NCBI RefSeq assembly: GCF_042646065.1
Contig: NZ_JBHRTA010000003.1
Span: 131,449 to 195,448, forward strand
Direction: 5' to 3'
DNA: 64,000 nucleotides
From: Parapedobacter deserti
GTDB taxonomy: Bacteria > Bacteroidota > Bacteroidia > Sphingobacteriales > Sphingobacteriaceae
Below the pieces are notes generated by a model. That model saw nothing but the letters and a program-made list of their open reading frames with translations, had not been told where the DNA came from and ran no database searches. A program made the translations under genes and the position numbers. Shown piece by piece: positions 25,784 through 33,908 of this stretch (position 1 is its first letter; each line of letters opens with the position of its first letter).

Positions 25784-26542
25784 ATGATGAACAAAATAAC
25801 TTGCATTTTTTTGTGTGCCGTAGTGCTTTTTAGTTGCGAAAAGGAGATAGACGCACGGTACGAGCCATCCTTCAGCGCGTTGAATATCTGGCTAGGGTCC
25901 AATGTGCAAAAGCCGGACAGCATGGTTTATAACTTTGCCTTTAGGCCTGTGCAGGAAGCGGATACGATCAGCTTTTCGGTGCGTCTGATGGGCCTTCCGG
26001 CCAACCACGACCGAGAATTTAAACTGATCGCCATCAGTGGTGATACTGCACGGATCAAGCAGGGGGTCCACTATGAGTTTCCGACATATATCTTGCCTGC
26101 GCATGCTTATGAAGGCGTGTATTCGATTTTTATCAAACGGACGGACACATTTAGCGGACAACCGGGGAGAATTGTTTTTGGATTGATGGAAGACGGGGTG
26201 TTCAGGCGGGGTATCCAAGAGCGATCGGACATCGCCATAGTGCTCATGGATCAGTTTGCCAAGCCGGCGCACTGGGACATTGACCCTGCACCGTACCAGC
26301 CCCTTATGCGATTTTTCGGCGCTTACAGCGATGTTAAATTCCAGTTCATCACCACTGCGATCGGACGGGCACCAACTTTTAAGGTCCGTTATAGTGGTAC
26401 GCCAATCCCGCCGGATGAGGTAAGCTACACGCAAGCGCAATATTGGCAAAATCGATGCAGAACTCAGCTTCTGCAGTACAATGCCAACAACCCCGAAGCA
26501 CCTCTCAGGGACGAACATGGCGAAATCGTTACTTTCCCGTAA
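25784..26542 (+). CDS. DUF4843 lipoprotein
   Basis: 252 residues with a lipoprotein signal (KITCIFLCAVVLFSC). The pattern is that of DUF4843: a short YEPSFSALNIWLG segment, DSMVYNFAFRPVQEADTISF, FSVRLMGLPANHDREFKL, and a C-terminal segment placing HWDIDPAPYQPLMRFFGAYS. DUF4843 proteins are found after SusC/SusD pairs, presumably as accessory surface lipoproteins in substrate capture; no activity is known to me. The spacing is 9 bases after susD, so same operon. Confidence 0.8.
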   Translation: MMNKITCIFLCAVVLFSCEKEIDARYEPSFSALNIWLGSNVQKPDSMVYNFAFRPVQEADTISFSVRLMGLPANHDREFKLIAISGDTARIKQGVHYEFPTYILPAHAYEGVYSIFIKRTDTFSGQPGRIVFGLMEDGVFRRGIQERSDIAIVLMDQFAKPAHWDIDPAPYQPLMRFFGAYSDVKFQFITTAIGRAPTFKVRYSGTPIPPDEVSYTQAQYWQNRCRTQLLQYNANNPEAPLRDEHGEIVTFP

Positions 26543-26577
26543 TTGGATAAAAATGAGTTTTATTCATTAAAATATTG

Positions 26578-28143
26578 ATGACCATGAATATAAATCGAAT
26601 ACTAATTGCTTTTTTAGCGCTTATCGCCGCAACCAGTACGGTTTCTTGCCATAAGGACAGGGGGAACTATGACCACCTGACCCTGGCGCCGATGGAGATT
26701 GATGTGGAAGGGGTGCCGCAATCATATACCCTCCTTCGGTTCGATACCCTAACTATCCGCCCAAAAGTACGCTATGGGGGTGTTACCGTCGACCCTGCTG
26801 ACGCCAAACTCCCTCAGCTTGAGTTTTCGTGGGAAATGTATCCGGCGCAGATCGACCGGGAAATCATTGAGAGGCATACCCTATCTGACTCCATCGCGCT
26901 CCATGCCGAGATGAATCAACGGGAGCTCACTTGGGAAGTGCTGTTTACCGTCACCGACAAGGAGACCGGTGTCAAGGCATTCTCCAAATTCAATGTTGCG
27001 ATCACGCCTGCGCTGGCAGAGGGCTGGATGGTGCTGTACGAGCGCAACGGCGCGACCGACGTCGGGATTATCAGCAATAATGACATTTCCAAAACACAGG
27101 TGGCCGAACGGGTGTTCATGGATGTCTATTCCGCCTCAAATGGTGCCCCCTTGCGAGGTACACCTGGTTCCATCATTTATTCCACCGCCAACATGCCAGG
27201 AAGAATGAAGCTCTATGTGCAAAGTAGCGAAGACATTGCCTCGATAAACCTGAACACGTTTGAACGCGTCGCTTCTTTTGACGATGGACTGTTCTGGACC
27301 AGACCGGCAGTGGCCGCACCTGCATTGGTGACCGCGACTCCGAGCCGGAAGGAGTTCTTGATCAATGATAACCGACTACATGTACTGGATTACACCGTAA
27401 TCGCACCGGGCGACCGAGCATTTAACGATGCCCTGGGGGGCAGTTATGGAATGCTGGCGCCGTGGATTGCCACAGCGACATCGCCGGCTTTTGAAGCGAT
27501 CTTGTATGACCAAACCAACCAGCGGTTTATGAAAGTGATGCAGCGGGGCTCTGAAGTGGTTCCGATTTCGACAGTCCAAAGCGAGGGCACGCCTTTTGAT
27601 GTGAATGAGGTAGGAATGGAGCTTATCTTCGCGGACTTGGGATGGAACAATTGGGAACATATGGTCATGAGGGATACTTACGGCGGCCACTACCTGCTGA
27701 CGGCTAACTTCATGGAAGGAGAGACTGCTTTCATTGGCAAGGGCAAATACGACATGAATACCTGTCCGGATATTGGTAACATCAACGCTATTGCTGCCGG
27801 ATACTTCGGCGAAGTGTTTTATTACAGTGCGAATGCCAGCCTATATCAATTCCGTTATACACCGGGCGCCACCGAGATGCTGTGGACCGCCCCTGAGGGC
27901 CAAACCATTACCGATATTGCGCTGCAAAAATATTACAATACCAATCGGGCTGCCGGTGTGCTCTTTGATCCAAAAAATCTTTGCAGGATCCTCTACATTG
28001 CCACCTATAATGAAGCTACCAGAACCGGGACCGTATATCAAATGGAGGTCAACCCGTCGAGTGGTGCTATTATTGCCGGTACGGAGAAGTCATACAGCGG
28101 CTTTGGCAAAATAAAGGCCATGGGCTGGAAACCTTTCTTATAA
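26578..28143 (+). CDS. PKD-like family surface lipoprotein
   Basis: 521 residues starting at ATG 26578 (an in-frame TTG lies at 26575 and another ATG at 26584). The signal peptide ends at lipobox VSC (STVSCHKDRGNYDH). Residues about 30-145 form an Ig/PKD-like module of the kind that follows DUF4843 genes in Bacteroidota. The rest is beta-rich and possibly propeller-like, with repeated strands such as GTPGSIIYSTANMPGRMKLY and DRLHVLD-like segments. No enzyme motif. Likely a surface substrate-binding accessory of the SusC/SusD pair. The second half is unassigned. Confidence 0.72.
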   Translation: MTMNINRILIAFLALIAATSTVSCHKDRGNYDHLTLAPMEIDVEGVPQSYTLLRFDTLTIRPKVRYGGVTVDPADAKLPQLEFSWEMYPAQIDREIIERHTLSDSIALHAEMNQRELTWEVLFTVTDKETGVKAFSKFNVAITPALAEGWMVLYERNGATDVGIISNNDISKTQVAERVFMDVYSASNGAPLRGTPGSIIYSTANMPGRMKLYVQSSEDIASINLNTFERVASFDDGLFWTRPAVAAPALVTATPSRKEFLINDNRLHVLDYTVIAPGDRAFNDALGGSYGMLAPWIATATSPAFEAILYDQTNQRFMKVMQRGSEVVPISTVQSEGTPFDVNEVGMELIFADLGWNNWEHMVMRDTYGGHYLLTANFMEGETAFIGKGKYDMNTCPDIGNINAIAAGYFGEVFYYSANASLYQFRYTPGATEMLWTAPEGQTITDIALQKYYNTNRAAGVLFDPKNLCRILYIATYNEATRTGTVYQMEVNPSSGAIIAGTEKSYSGFGKIKAMGWKPFL

Positions 28144-28192
28144 GATCAGTACATAAGTTTATTAAATAAGATCATAACATAAATAAAGTAAC

Positions 28193-29350
28193 ATGACGCG
28201 AAAAATCGCAATTGCTTGGGCCGTGGCCTGTACGCTAACTGTGGCAAAGGCCCAGCAGTTTACCATCAGCGGTCACCTTGACGGCCAAGAGAATGAACAA
28301 ATCATTGTAAAAGGCCCCAATGGGGATGTTTCCGTACAGGCTATAAACGGTTCGTTTACGCTAAGCGGACCGGCGAGCGAAGAGCCGTTTGTAACGACGC
28401 TCACAACATCTGTGGACCGTAATCTGTATTTGGGCGGAGGCAAAACTGGCATGTATATGCCCGCGCAGCCGCTTGAAATTGTATTGACACCCAACGCTTC
28501 CCTCACTATCAAGGGTAGTACCCGGAATCTCCATCTGGCGTCGGTGACTGGTGATGAACTGAATGAAAGCTTCACCGCGTTTCGGAAAGCCGAAGAAAAA
28601 GACGTACTGGAAATGGATCAATTGCGACAGCGGATGGTTGAGCTCCGGATTATGGGACTGAAAGAAGAACAGGAGGCCACCATGAAACGCATGGTTGAGC
28701 TACATCAAGCTATTTCCGCATCCCGTAAGCGCTATATCAATGAGAATCCCGGCGCATTTGCCAGCGTATATTACCTGTCGCGCAACGCCCGTGAATATCA
28801 GCCGGAAGAATTGGAAGCCGCCTATAACAAATTGGCGGACACTTATAAAAATACCAGATACGGAAGGGGACTTGTGCAGCGCATTGCAGCAGCCAAGTCT
28901 CTTCATGTAGGTGGTGTATCGCCTGATTTTACGAAGCCTGATGTAAATGGCAAGCTTGTAAGTCTAAGCCAATTCCGGGGAAAATATGTGCTGCTCGACT
29001 TCTGGGGCAGCTGGTGCGGGCCTTGCCGGGCCGCTAATCCGCACCTTAAGTCGCTCTATGAAAAATATCAGGCCGATGGATTGGAGATTCTCGGCGTCGC
29101 CAGCGAGAAGGTAAACAGCCAGGAACAGGCTGAGAAGGTTTGGAAAGCTGCCATTGAAGCCGATGGGCTAACATGGACCAATGTGCTGAACAACGAAGTA
29201 GACATGAAGCAGGATGTTACCCAGCTGTATCAAATCGAAGGCTATCCTACGCAGATCTTGCTGGATAGGGAAGGAAAAATTATCGCGCGTTGGCTAGGAT
29301 CTGGGGCTCAGCAATTGGATGACCAACTTAAAGACATTTTTAATCATTAA
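28193..29350 (+). CDS. TlpA-like periplasmic thiol-disulfide oxidoreductase (copy 1)
   Basis: 385 residues with signal peptide MTRKIAIAWAVACTLTVAKAQ. An N-terminal DUF4369-like beta domain (about residues 20-115) and a helical linker precede a C-terminal thioredoxin fold with LLDFWGSWCGPCRAANPHLK (CGPC active site, about residue 277) and the cis-Pro segment YQIEGYPTQILLD. It would reduce or exchange disulfides outside the inner membrane. The next gene is a second protein of the same layout; both follow the SusC/SusD/DUF4843/PKD set. Role in the locus is inferred; the thioredoxin fold is certain. Confidence 0.9.
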   Translation: MTRKIAIAWAVACTLTVAKAQQFTISGHLDGQENEQIIVKGPNGDVSVQAINGSFTLSGPASEEPFVTTLTTSVDRNLYLGGGKTGMYMPAQPLEIVLTPNASLTIKGSTRNLHLASVTGDELNESFTAFRKAEEKDVLEMDQLRQRMVELRIMGLKEEQEATMKRMVELHQAISASRKRYINENPGAFASVYYLSRNAREYQPEELEAAYNKLADTYKNTRYGRGLVQRIAAAKSLHVGGVSPDFTKPDVNGKLVSLSQFRGKYVLLDFWGSWCGPCRAANPHLKSLYEKYQADGLEILGVASEKVNSQEQAEKVWKAAIEADGLTWTNVLNNEVDMKQDVTQLYQIEGYPTQILLDREGKIIARWLGSGAQQLDDQLKDIFNH

Positions 29351-29353
29351 CTA

Positions 29354-30544
29354 ATGAAGACGAAGATCTTAAGTTTGCTTCTCGCATGTACGGTAGCGGG
29401 CAGCCTAACCTTATATGCACAGCGCAAACAAAGTGACCACCAACAAATGGTGATCGAGGGCCACGTAGCTTTCCTCAATCCGCCGGTGCTGGAAAAATAC
29501 AATCAGGTATGGCTCTACCAGGGGTCCGGTAAAGCACGCAAGCTTATCGATTCAGCGCAGGTAAACGCCGACGGGAGCTTCCGCCTGCATGCAAGTGCTG
29601 TAAGTCCATGTCTCTATCAACTTGACATTCTGAAATGGCAGACCGCGACCTTCTGGTCTGATTGCGACGTGTATATTGATGCCAGGGGGTATGACACAGC
29701 ACGTGTCAAGACCAAAAACTCAGGGTTTGTAGACGTGAAAAGTACCTCAGCCTCGACAAGATTGATCAACACGGCGCTGTATAATCAATATTTGGCAGCC
29801 CAGGAAATCAGCGTATTGGCAGACGAGGTATTTGCAGCCCGCCGAAACGCTGGAAAGGACTCGACCTGGCTCCACTATGTACAGCGCCATGGGTTGGTGA
29901 AAAAGAAGGAGGAATTTGAGAGGCTCCGACTAAAGAAAATGATCGCGGAACACATCGCCGACCCTGCATCGGTATACTTGCTCAGCTTGCTGCCAACAGA
30001 TGCAGAGAACGAATTTTTTTCAACGATGATTGGGGTGTTGGCCACCGAATATCCCGACCTCGCTGAAGTGCAGCAATTGCGAAAGGAGTATGCCGATCAA
30101 TCGGCTATCAGAAACGCATTGAAACCAGGCAGTAAAGCCCCGGCTTTTACCTACAACGATCCACAGGGGAATCCCGTTGCCCTAGATTCCTTTAGTGGGA
30201 AGTATGTGCTTATCGACTTCTGGGCCAGTTGGTGCGGCCCTTGCCGAAAAGCCATTCCGGCAATCAGCGAGCTTTATGATGCTTACAAAAATAACGGGTT
30301 TGACGTGCTAAGTGTGTCTATCGATACGGACGAGCAAGCGTGGCGTAGGGCCATGGCTGAGGAGGGCATGCCTTGGCCGCAGGTCCTCAGCGTTGACAAG
30401 GAAGAGACCATGCGCAATTTCATGATCATTGGCATACCTACACTGTATCTAATCGATCCGGAAGGCCGAATCATAGAGAAGTATACGGGATACAGCACAA
30501 AGATCAACTCACGGCTGTCTGAAATTTTTGGCAACGGCGCTTAG
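29354..30544 (+). CDS. TlpA-like periplasmic thiol-disulfide oxidoreductase (copy 2)
   Basis: 396 residues with signal peptide MKTKILSLLLACTVAGSLTLYAQ. The N-terminal domain (about residues 30-130) is beta-rich and DUF4369-like; the C-terminal thioredoxin domain carries VLIDFWASWCGPCRKAIPAI (CGPC, about residue 296) and FMIIGIPTLYLIDPEG with the cis-Pro. It starts three bases after the stop of copy 1. The two differ throughout outside the thioredoxin core, so they are not a recent duplication. A terminator follows at 30611, ending the operon. Confidence 0.9.
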   Translation: MKTKILSLLLACTVAGSLTLYAQRKQSDHQQMVIEGHVAFLNPPVLEKYNQVWLYQGSGKARKLIDSAQVNADGSFRLHASAVSPCLYQLDILKWQTATFWSDCDVYIDARGYDTARVKTKNSGFVDVKSTSASTRLINTALYNQYLAAQEISVLADEVFAARRNAGKDSTWLHYVQRHGLVKKKEEFERLRLKKMIAEHIADPASVYLLSLLPTDAENEFFSTMIGVLATEYPDLAEVQQLRKEYADQSAIRNALKPGSKAPAFTYNDPQGNPVALDSFSGKYVLIDFWASWCGPCRKAIPAISELYDAYKNNGFDVLSVSIDTDEQAWRRAMAEEGMPWPQVLSVDKEETMRNFMIIGIPTLYLIDPEGRIIEKYTGYSTKINSRLSEIFGNGA

Positions 30545-30610
30545 CTGGTAGACACATCTTGTGCATCCGCCTTATCCCCGCAAATGCTACAGCCAAATCG
30601 CGGATAACCC

Positions 30611-30642
30611 AAAGCCTTCGCAGTGTAAGCGAAGGCTTTTTT
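30611..30642 (+). terminator. Rho-independent terminator closing the sigma-controlled SusC/SusD operon
   Basis: A perfect 10-bp stem (AAAGCCTTCG 30611-30620 with CGAAGGCTTT 30630-30639), a nine-base loop and a T-run to 30642. It lies 66 bases after the second thioredoxin gene and 42 bases before the regulator start. Its position shows that the regulator begins at 30685 and not at an in-frame upstream ATG at 30559. Confidence 0.9.
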
Positions 30643-30684
30643 GTGGAAAATCCTTATGTTTGCCTGTATTCATGTGCAGGGCGG

Positions 30685-33567
30685 ATGTTCAAAGAATCGA
30701 TAGCAATCACAGTTTCCTTATTACTCCTTTTACTCAGTGCATCACGCGCCCAGGAAATACAACGTATTGGCTCGCCGTTAGTACAGCAGTACACAAAATC
30801 GGAGTATAAAGCCGGAAACCAGAACTGGGCGGTTGCCACCGGTAAACACGGCATCATGTACGTTGCCAATACTGACGGCATGCTGGTCTTTGACGGGCAG
30901 CACTGGACGCTGCATCACCTGCCGAATAAACGTACAGTACGGAGCGTGACCGTTGACAGCACGGGAAGGATCTATACTGGTGGGTTGGCCGAGTTCGGAT
31001 ATTGGGAGACGTCGGACCATGGGCACCTACAGTATCATTCGGTAAGTAGGCTGCTGGATGGCGGGCAGGCCGTAAAGGACGAGGTCTGGAAAATCGTCAT
31101 TGATGGCGACCGGGTGCTTTTCCAGTCGTTTTCTACAATATATATCTACGAAAACAACAGCGTGCGCATTGTAAAGGGTGGCGGTGAGCCTTTTCTTTTC
31201 CTGCATCAGGTGCAGGGGCGGCTGTTTGTCGAACTGCTGCCGTCTGGTCTTCGCGAGCTGGTGGGAGACGAGCTGGTTCGGTTGCGGGACACCGAGGAGC
31301 TAAACGGTGCTAACATACTGACCATGCTGCCGTTCGAAAACGACGACGTGCTCATCGGCACCTCCAAGTCGGGTTTGTTTATCATGGATACCGCCGGTAT
31401 AGTACGAAAGTGGCAGAACACAGCTGACGGATTGCTACGGGCAGCCCAGCTTAACAATGGTCTAAAACTGGGGGGCGGCCATTACGCGTTCGGTACGATA
31501 CTTCAAGGCGTGGTAATCATTGATGAGCAGGGTGACATCGTACAACATGTGCATAAAGGCAACGGCTTGCAGAACAACACCGTGTTGTCAATCCATTCCG
31601 ATCATCAGCAGAACATTTGGGCGGGGCTGGACAATGGTGTGGACCGTATCGAAATTAATGCGCCGTTGTATTATTATGCGGATAACAGCGGAAGCATCGG
31701 CACGGTTTACGCTGCCCGCATTTTCGATGGAAATATTTATCTGGGTACCAACCAAGGCCTGTTTTACAGTCCATGGCCTATGGGCAAAGGCTACCAACCG
31801 TTTGCATTTACACTGGTGGAAGGCTCACAGGGGCAAGTTTGGGACCTCACCGTGGTGGATGGCGAGCTGCTGTGCGGCCACAATGACGGAACCTATAAAG
31901 TATCAGGAAGCAAGCTATGGAAGTTGTCAACTGTCACTGGGGGGTGGGCGCTTAAGCGGGTGCCTAATCAAGCTCATATCCTACTACAAGGTACCTATAC
32001 GGGACTGGCCGTCTTCAACAGAAAAGGAGCGGGGTGGCAGTTTTCGCATCGCGTCGGCGGATTCAATGAACCGGCGCAGTTTATTGAACCCGTATCGCTG
32101 ACCGACATCTGGACAAGCGGCTACAAAGGATTGCGGCGATTGGCGTTAGATAGTACGCTCAGGCGGGCACAGGAGGTGCGAGTCTATGATTCCGCAAGTG
32201 GTTTGCCATCGAGCACGTTTATCAATGTTTTTGGGCTGGGTGGAAGCCCGATATTTGCTACCGACAGTGGATTTTACCGTCATGAAGACATCACCGACCG
32301 GTTTTACCCATACGAGCAGCTGAACGAACAATTGGGGTCCTTTGCTTTTTCAAACAAAATAGTTCATGCAGGCGGCAGTCGCTATTGGTTCATCAACCGC
32401 TCCCGGATTTCGCTGGTTTCTTTCGGACCACAGGGCGTGGTAACGATCGACTCCACGCAGTTTGCCGCCCTCAATGGACGGATGATGAAATTTTATGAGC
32501 ACATCAGCCAAGTTGAAGACGATGTATACCTAATCAGCATGGATGATGGGTTTGCGATCTACCAAGCTGCTGATCAGACAATGGGTAAGTACCAGTTGCC
32601 CGCTCCGCTGATCCGTGCAGTCAACAACATCACTGACAGCCTTTCCGGCATACGGTATGGGCCGGGCGGTGCACTCACGATTCCTTATAAAAACAACAAC
32701 ATCCGCATCGAATACGCTGCACCATGGTACAGTGCCATACCATTGCGCTATCAGTTCTTTCTCATCGGCCATTCACGCACTTGGTCTGAGTGGAATGAGG
32801 CTGCACAGCGAGAATTTACCAACCTACGGCATGGCAATTATATTTTCCGGGTACGGGCCATGGCACCGGATGGCACGGTATCTGCCATTACGGACTTCAA
32901 GTTTACGGTATTGCCACCCTGGTATCTTTCATGGGTTGCCTTGGTGGTCTATGGGATAGCGTTCGTACTTCTTTTCTTTGCTGGGCGTAGCTGGTACAGG
33001 CATAAAATCCATAAACACCAAAGGCTTGTGCAGGAAAACATGATCAGACAGCAGCAAGAATTGTTGAGAAAGGAAGCCGAGGAGAATGAACAGCGGCTGG
33101 TTATACTGGAAAATGAGCGGCTGGAACAGGAGCTGGCCAGCAAGAACCGGGAGCTGGCCAACTCAGCCATGAGCATCGTGTATAAAAATGAGTTGCTCAA
33201 CAACGTACATGAAGAGCTGCTACAGCTTCGGGACAGCGATGGGCGTAAGCTCTCCAATGATCAGCTTCGCAAAATCAAAACCATCATTGAGGACGCCCGC
33301 AGTGATGAGCGCGACTGGAACATCTTTGAAGAAAGCTTCAATGAAGCCCACGAGAACTTTTTCAAGAAGTTGAAGGCCGACTACCCAGAGCTGGTTCCGA
33401 ATGATCTCAAGCTGTGCGCCTACTTGCGAATGAACATGAACAGTAAAGAGATTGCCTCGCTGCTGAACATCACCACGCGCGGCGTGGAGATACGCCGGTA
33501 CCGTCTGCGCAAAAAGCTCGGTTTGCCACACAATAAAAACCTGACTGAGTTTCTGCTGGAGCTGTGA
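30685..33567 (+). CDS. Membrane-spanning one-component regulator: propeller sensor, Y_Y_Y domain, LuxR-type HTH
   Basis: 960 residues from ATG 30685, which gives signal peptide MFKESIAITVSLLLLLLSASRAQ; the longer frame from 30559 crosses a terminator. Periplasmic part: repeated two-component-propeller (Reg_prop) strands (about residues 30-660), then a Y_Y_Y domain (YSAIPLRYQFFLIGH, NLRHGNYIFRVRAMAPDG). One membrane helix follows at about 745-768, then a basic coiled coil rich in Glu/Gln, and a C-terminal HTH (LKLCAYLRMNMNSKEIASLL, then TTRGVEIRRYRLRKKLG). There are no histidine kinase or receiver domains, so ligand binding outside is coupled directly to DNA binding inside. It is followed by a SusC locus that it probably activates. 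Confidence 0.88.
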   Translation: MFKESIAITVSLLLLLLSASRAQEIQRIGSPLVQQYTKSEYKAGNQNWAVATGKHGIMYVANTDGMLVFDGQHWTLHHLPNKRTVRSVTVDSTGRIYTGGLAEFGYWETSDHGHLQYHSVSRLLDGGQAVKDEVWKIVIDGDRVLFQSFSTIYIYENNSVRIVKGGGEPFLFLHQVQGRLFVELLPSGLRELVGDELVRLRDTEELNGANILTMLPFENDDVLIGTSKSGLFIMDTAGIVRKWQNTADGLLRAAQLNNGLKLGGGHYAFGTILQGVVIIDEQGDIVQHVHKGNGLQNNTVLSIHSDHQQNIWAGLDNGVDRIEINAPLYYYADNSGSIGTVYAARIFDGNIYLGTNQGLFYSPWPMGKGYQPFAFTLVEGSQGQVWDLTVVDGELLCGHNDGTYKVSGSKLWKLSTVTGGWALKRVPNQAHILLQGTYTGLAVFNRKGAGWQFSHRVGGFNEPAQFIEPVSLTDIWTSGYKGLRRLALDSTLRRAQEVRVYDSASGLPSSTFINVFGLGGSPIFATDSGFYRHEDITDRFYPYEQLNEQLGSFAFSNKIVHAGGSRYWFINRSRISLVSFGPQGVVTIDSTQFAALNGRMMKFYEHISQVEDDVYLISMDDGFAIYQAADQTMGKYQLPAPLIRAVNNITDSLSGIRYGPGGALTIPYKNNNIRIEYAAPWYSAIPLRYQFFLIGHSRTWSEWNEAAQREFTNLRHGNYIFRVRAMAPDGTVSAITDFKFTVLPPWYLSWVALVVYGIAFVLLFFAGRSWYRHKIHKHQRLVQENMIRQQQELLRKEAEENEQRLVILENERLEQELASKNRELANSAMSIVYKNELLNNVHEELLQLRDSDGRKLSNDQLRKIKTIIEDARSDERDWNIFEESFNEAHENFFKKLKADYPELVPNDLKLCAYLRMNMNSKEIASLLNITTRGVEIRRYRLRKKLGLPHNKNLTEFLLEL

Positions 33568-33784
33568 TACCATTTCACCCGTTATTCACTACATCATTAC
33601 CTCTCATAGCAGACTGTGTATTCGATACACTATCTCGACAATTTTGCTGTAGTGTCACTGGTTTGATACTAACTGGCTCACAGTGGTATGAGCTGTAATC
33701 GAGAAGGGGATCGAGCAGTGCTTGGTCAGTAGATGTAGCAATGTATAGGTAGGTAATTCACCTTTCAACTAATTACATCACAAA

Positions 33785-33816
33785 TTTGCGAAACATATGA
33801 GCAACCCATGGGTTTT
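33785..33816 (+). promoter_or_regulatory. Weak candidate promoter for the third SusC/SusD locus
   Basis: TTTG at 33785-33788, a 20-base spacer and TGGGTTTT at 33809-33816, compared with the Bacteroidota form TTTG-N19/20-TAnnTTTG. Two mismatches in the -7 half would suit a promoter that needs an activator such as the adjacent regulator. The leader to the SusC start would be about 90 bases. In the rest of the 341-base gap 33568-33908 I see no gene and no clear repeat. Confidence 0.3.
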
Positions 33817-33908
33817 CATATAACAATGGTTGTGGTGATGGTGTCAGCAGACATGCCGGCATCTAATTAACACATAAAGAATACGCAAAACCAATTAAAT
33901 TAAGTGAC

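Noticed and set aside
30559..30684. Upstream in-frame start of the LuxR-type regulator
   Set aside because: This stretch contains a strong Rho-independent terminator (30611-30642), and only ATG 30685 gives a signal peptide.
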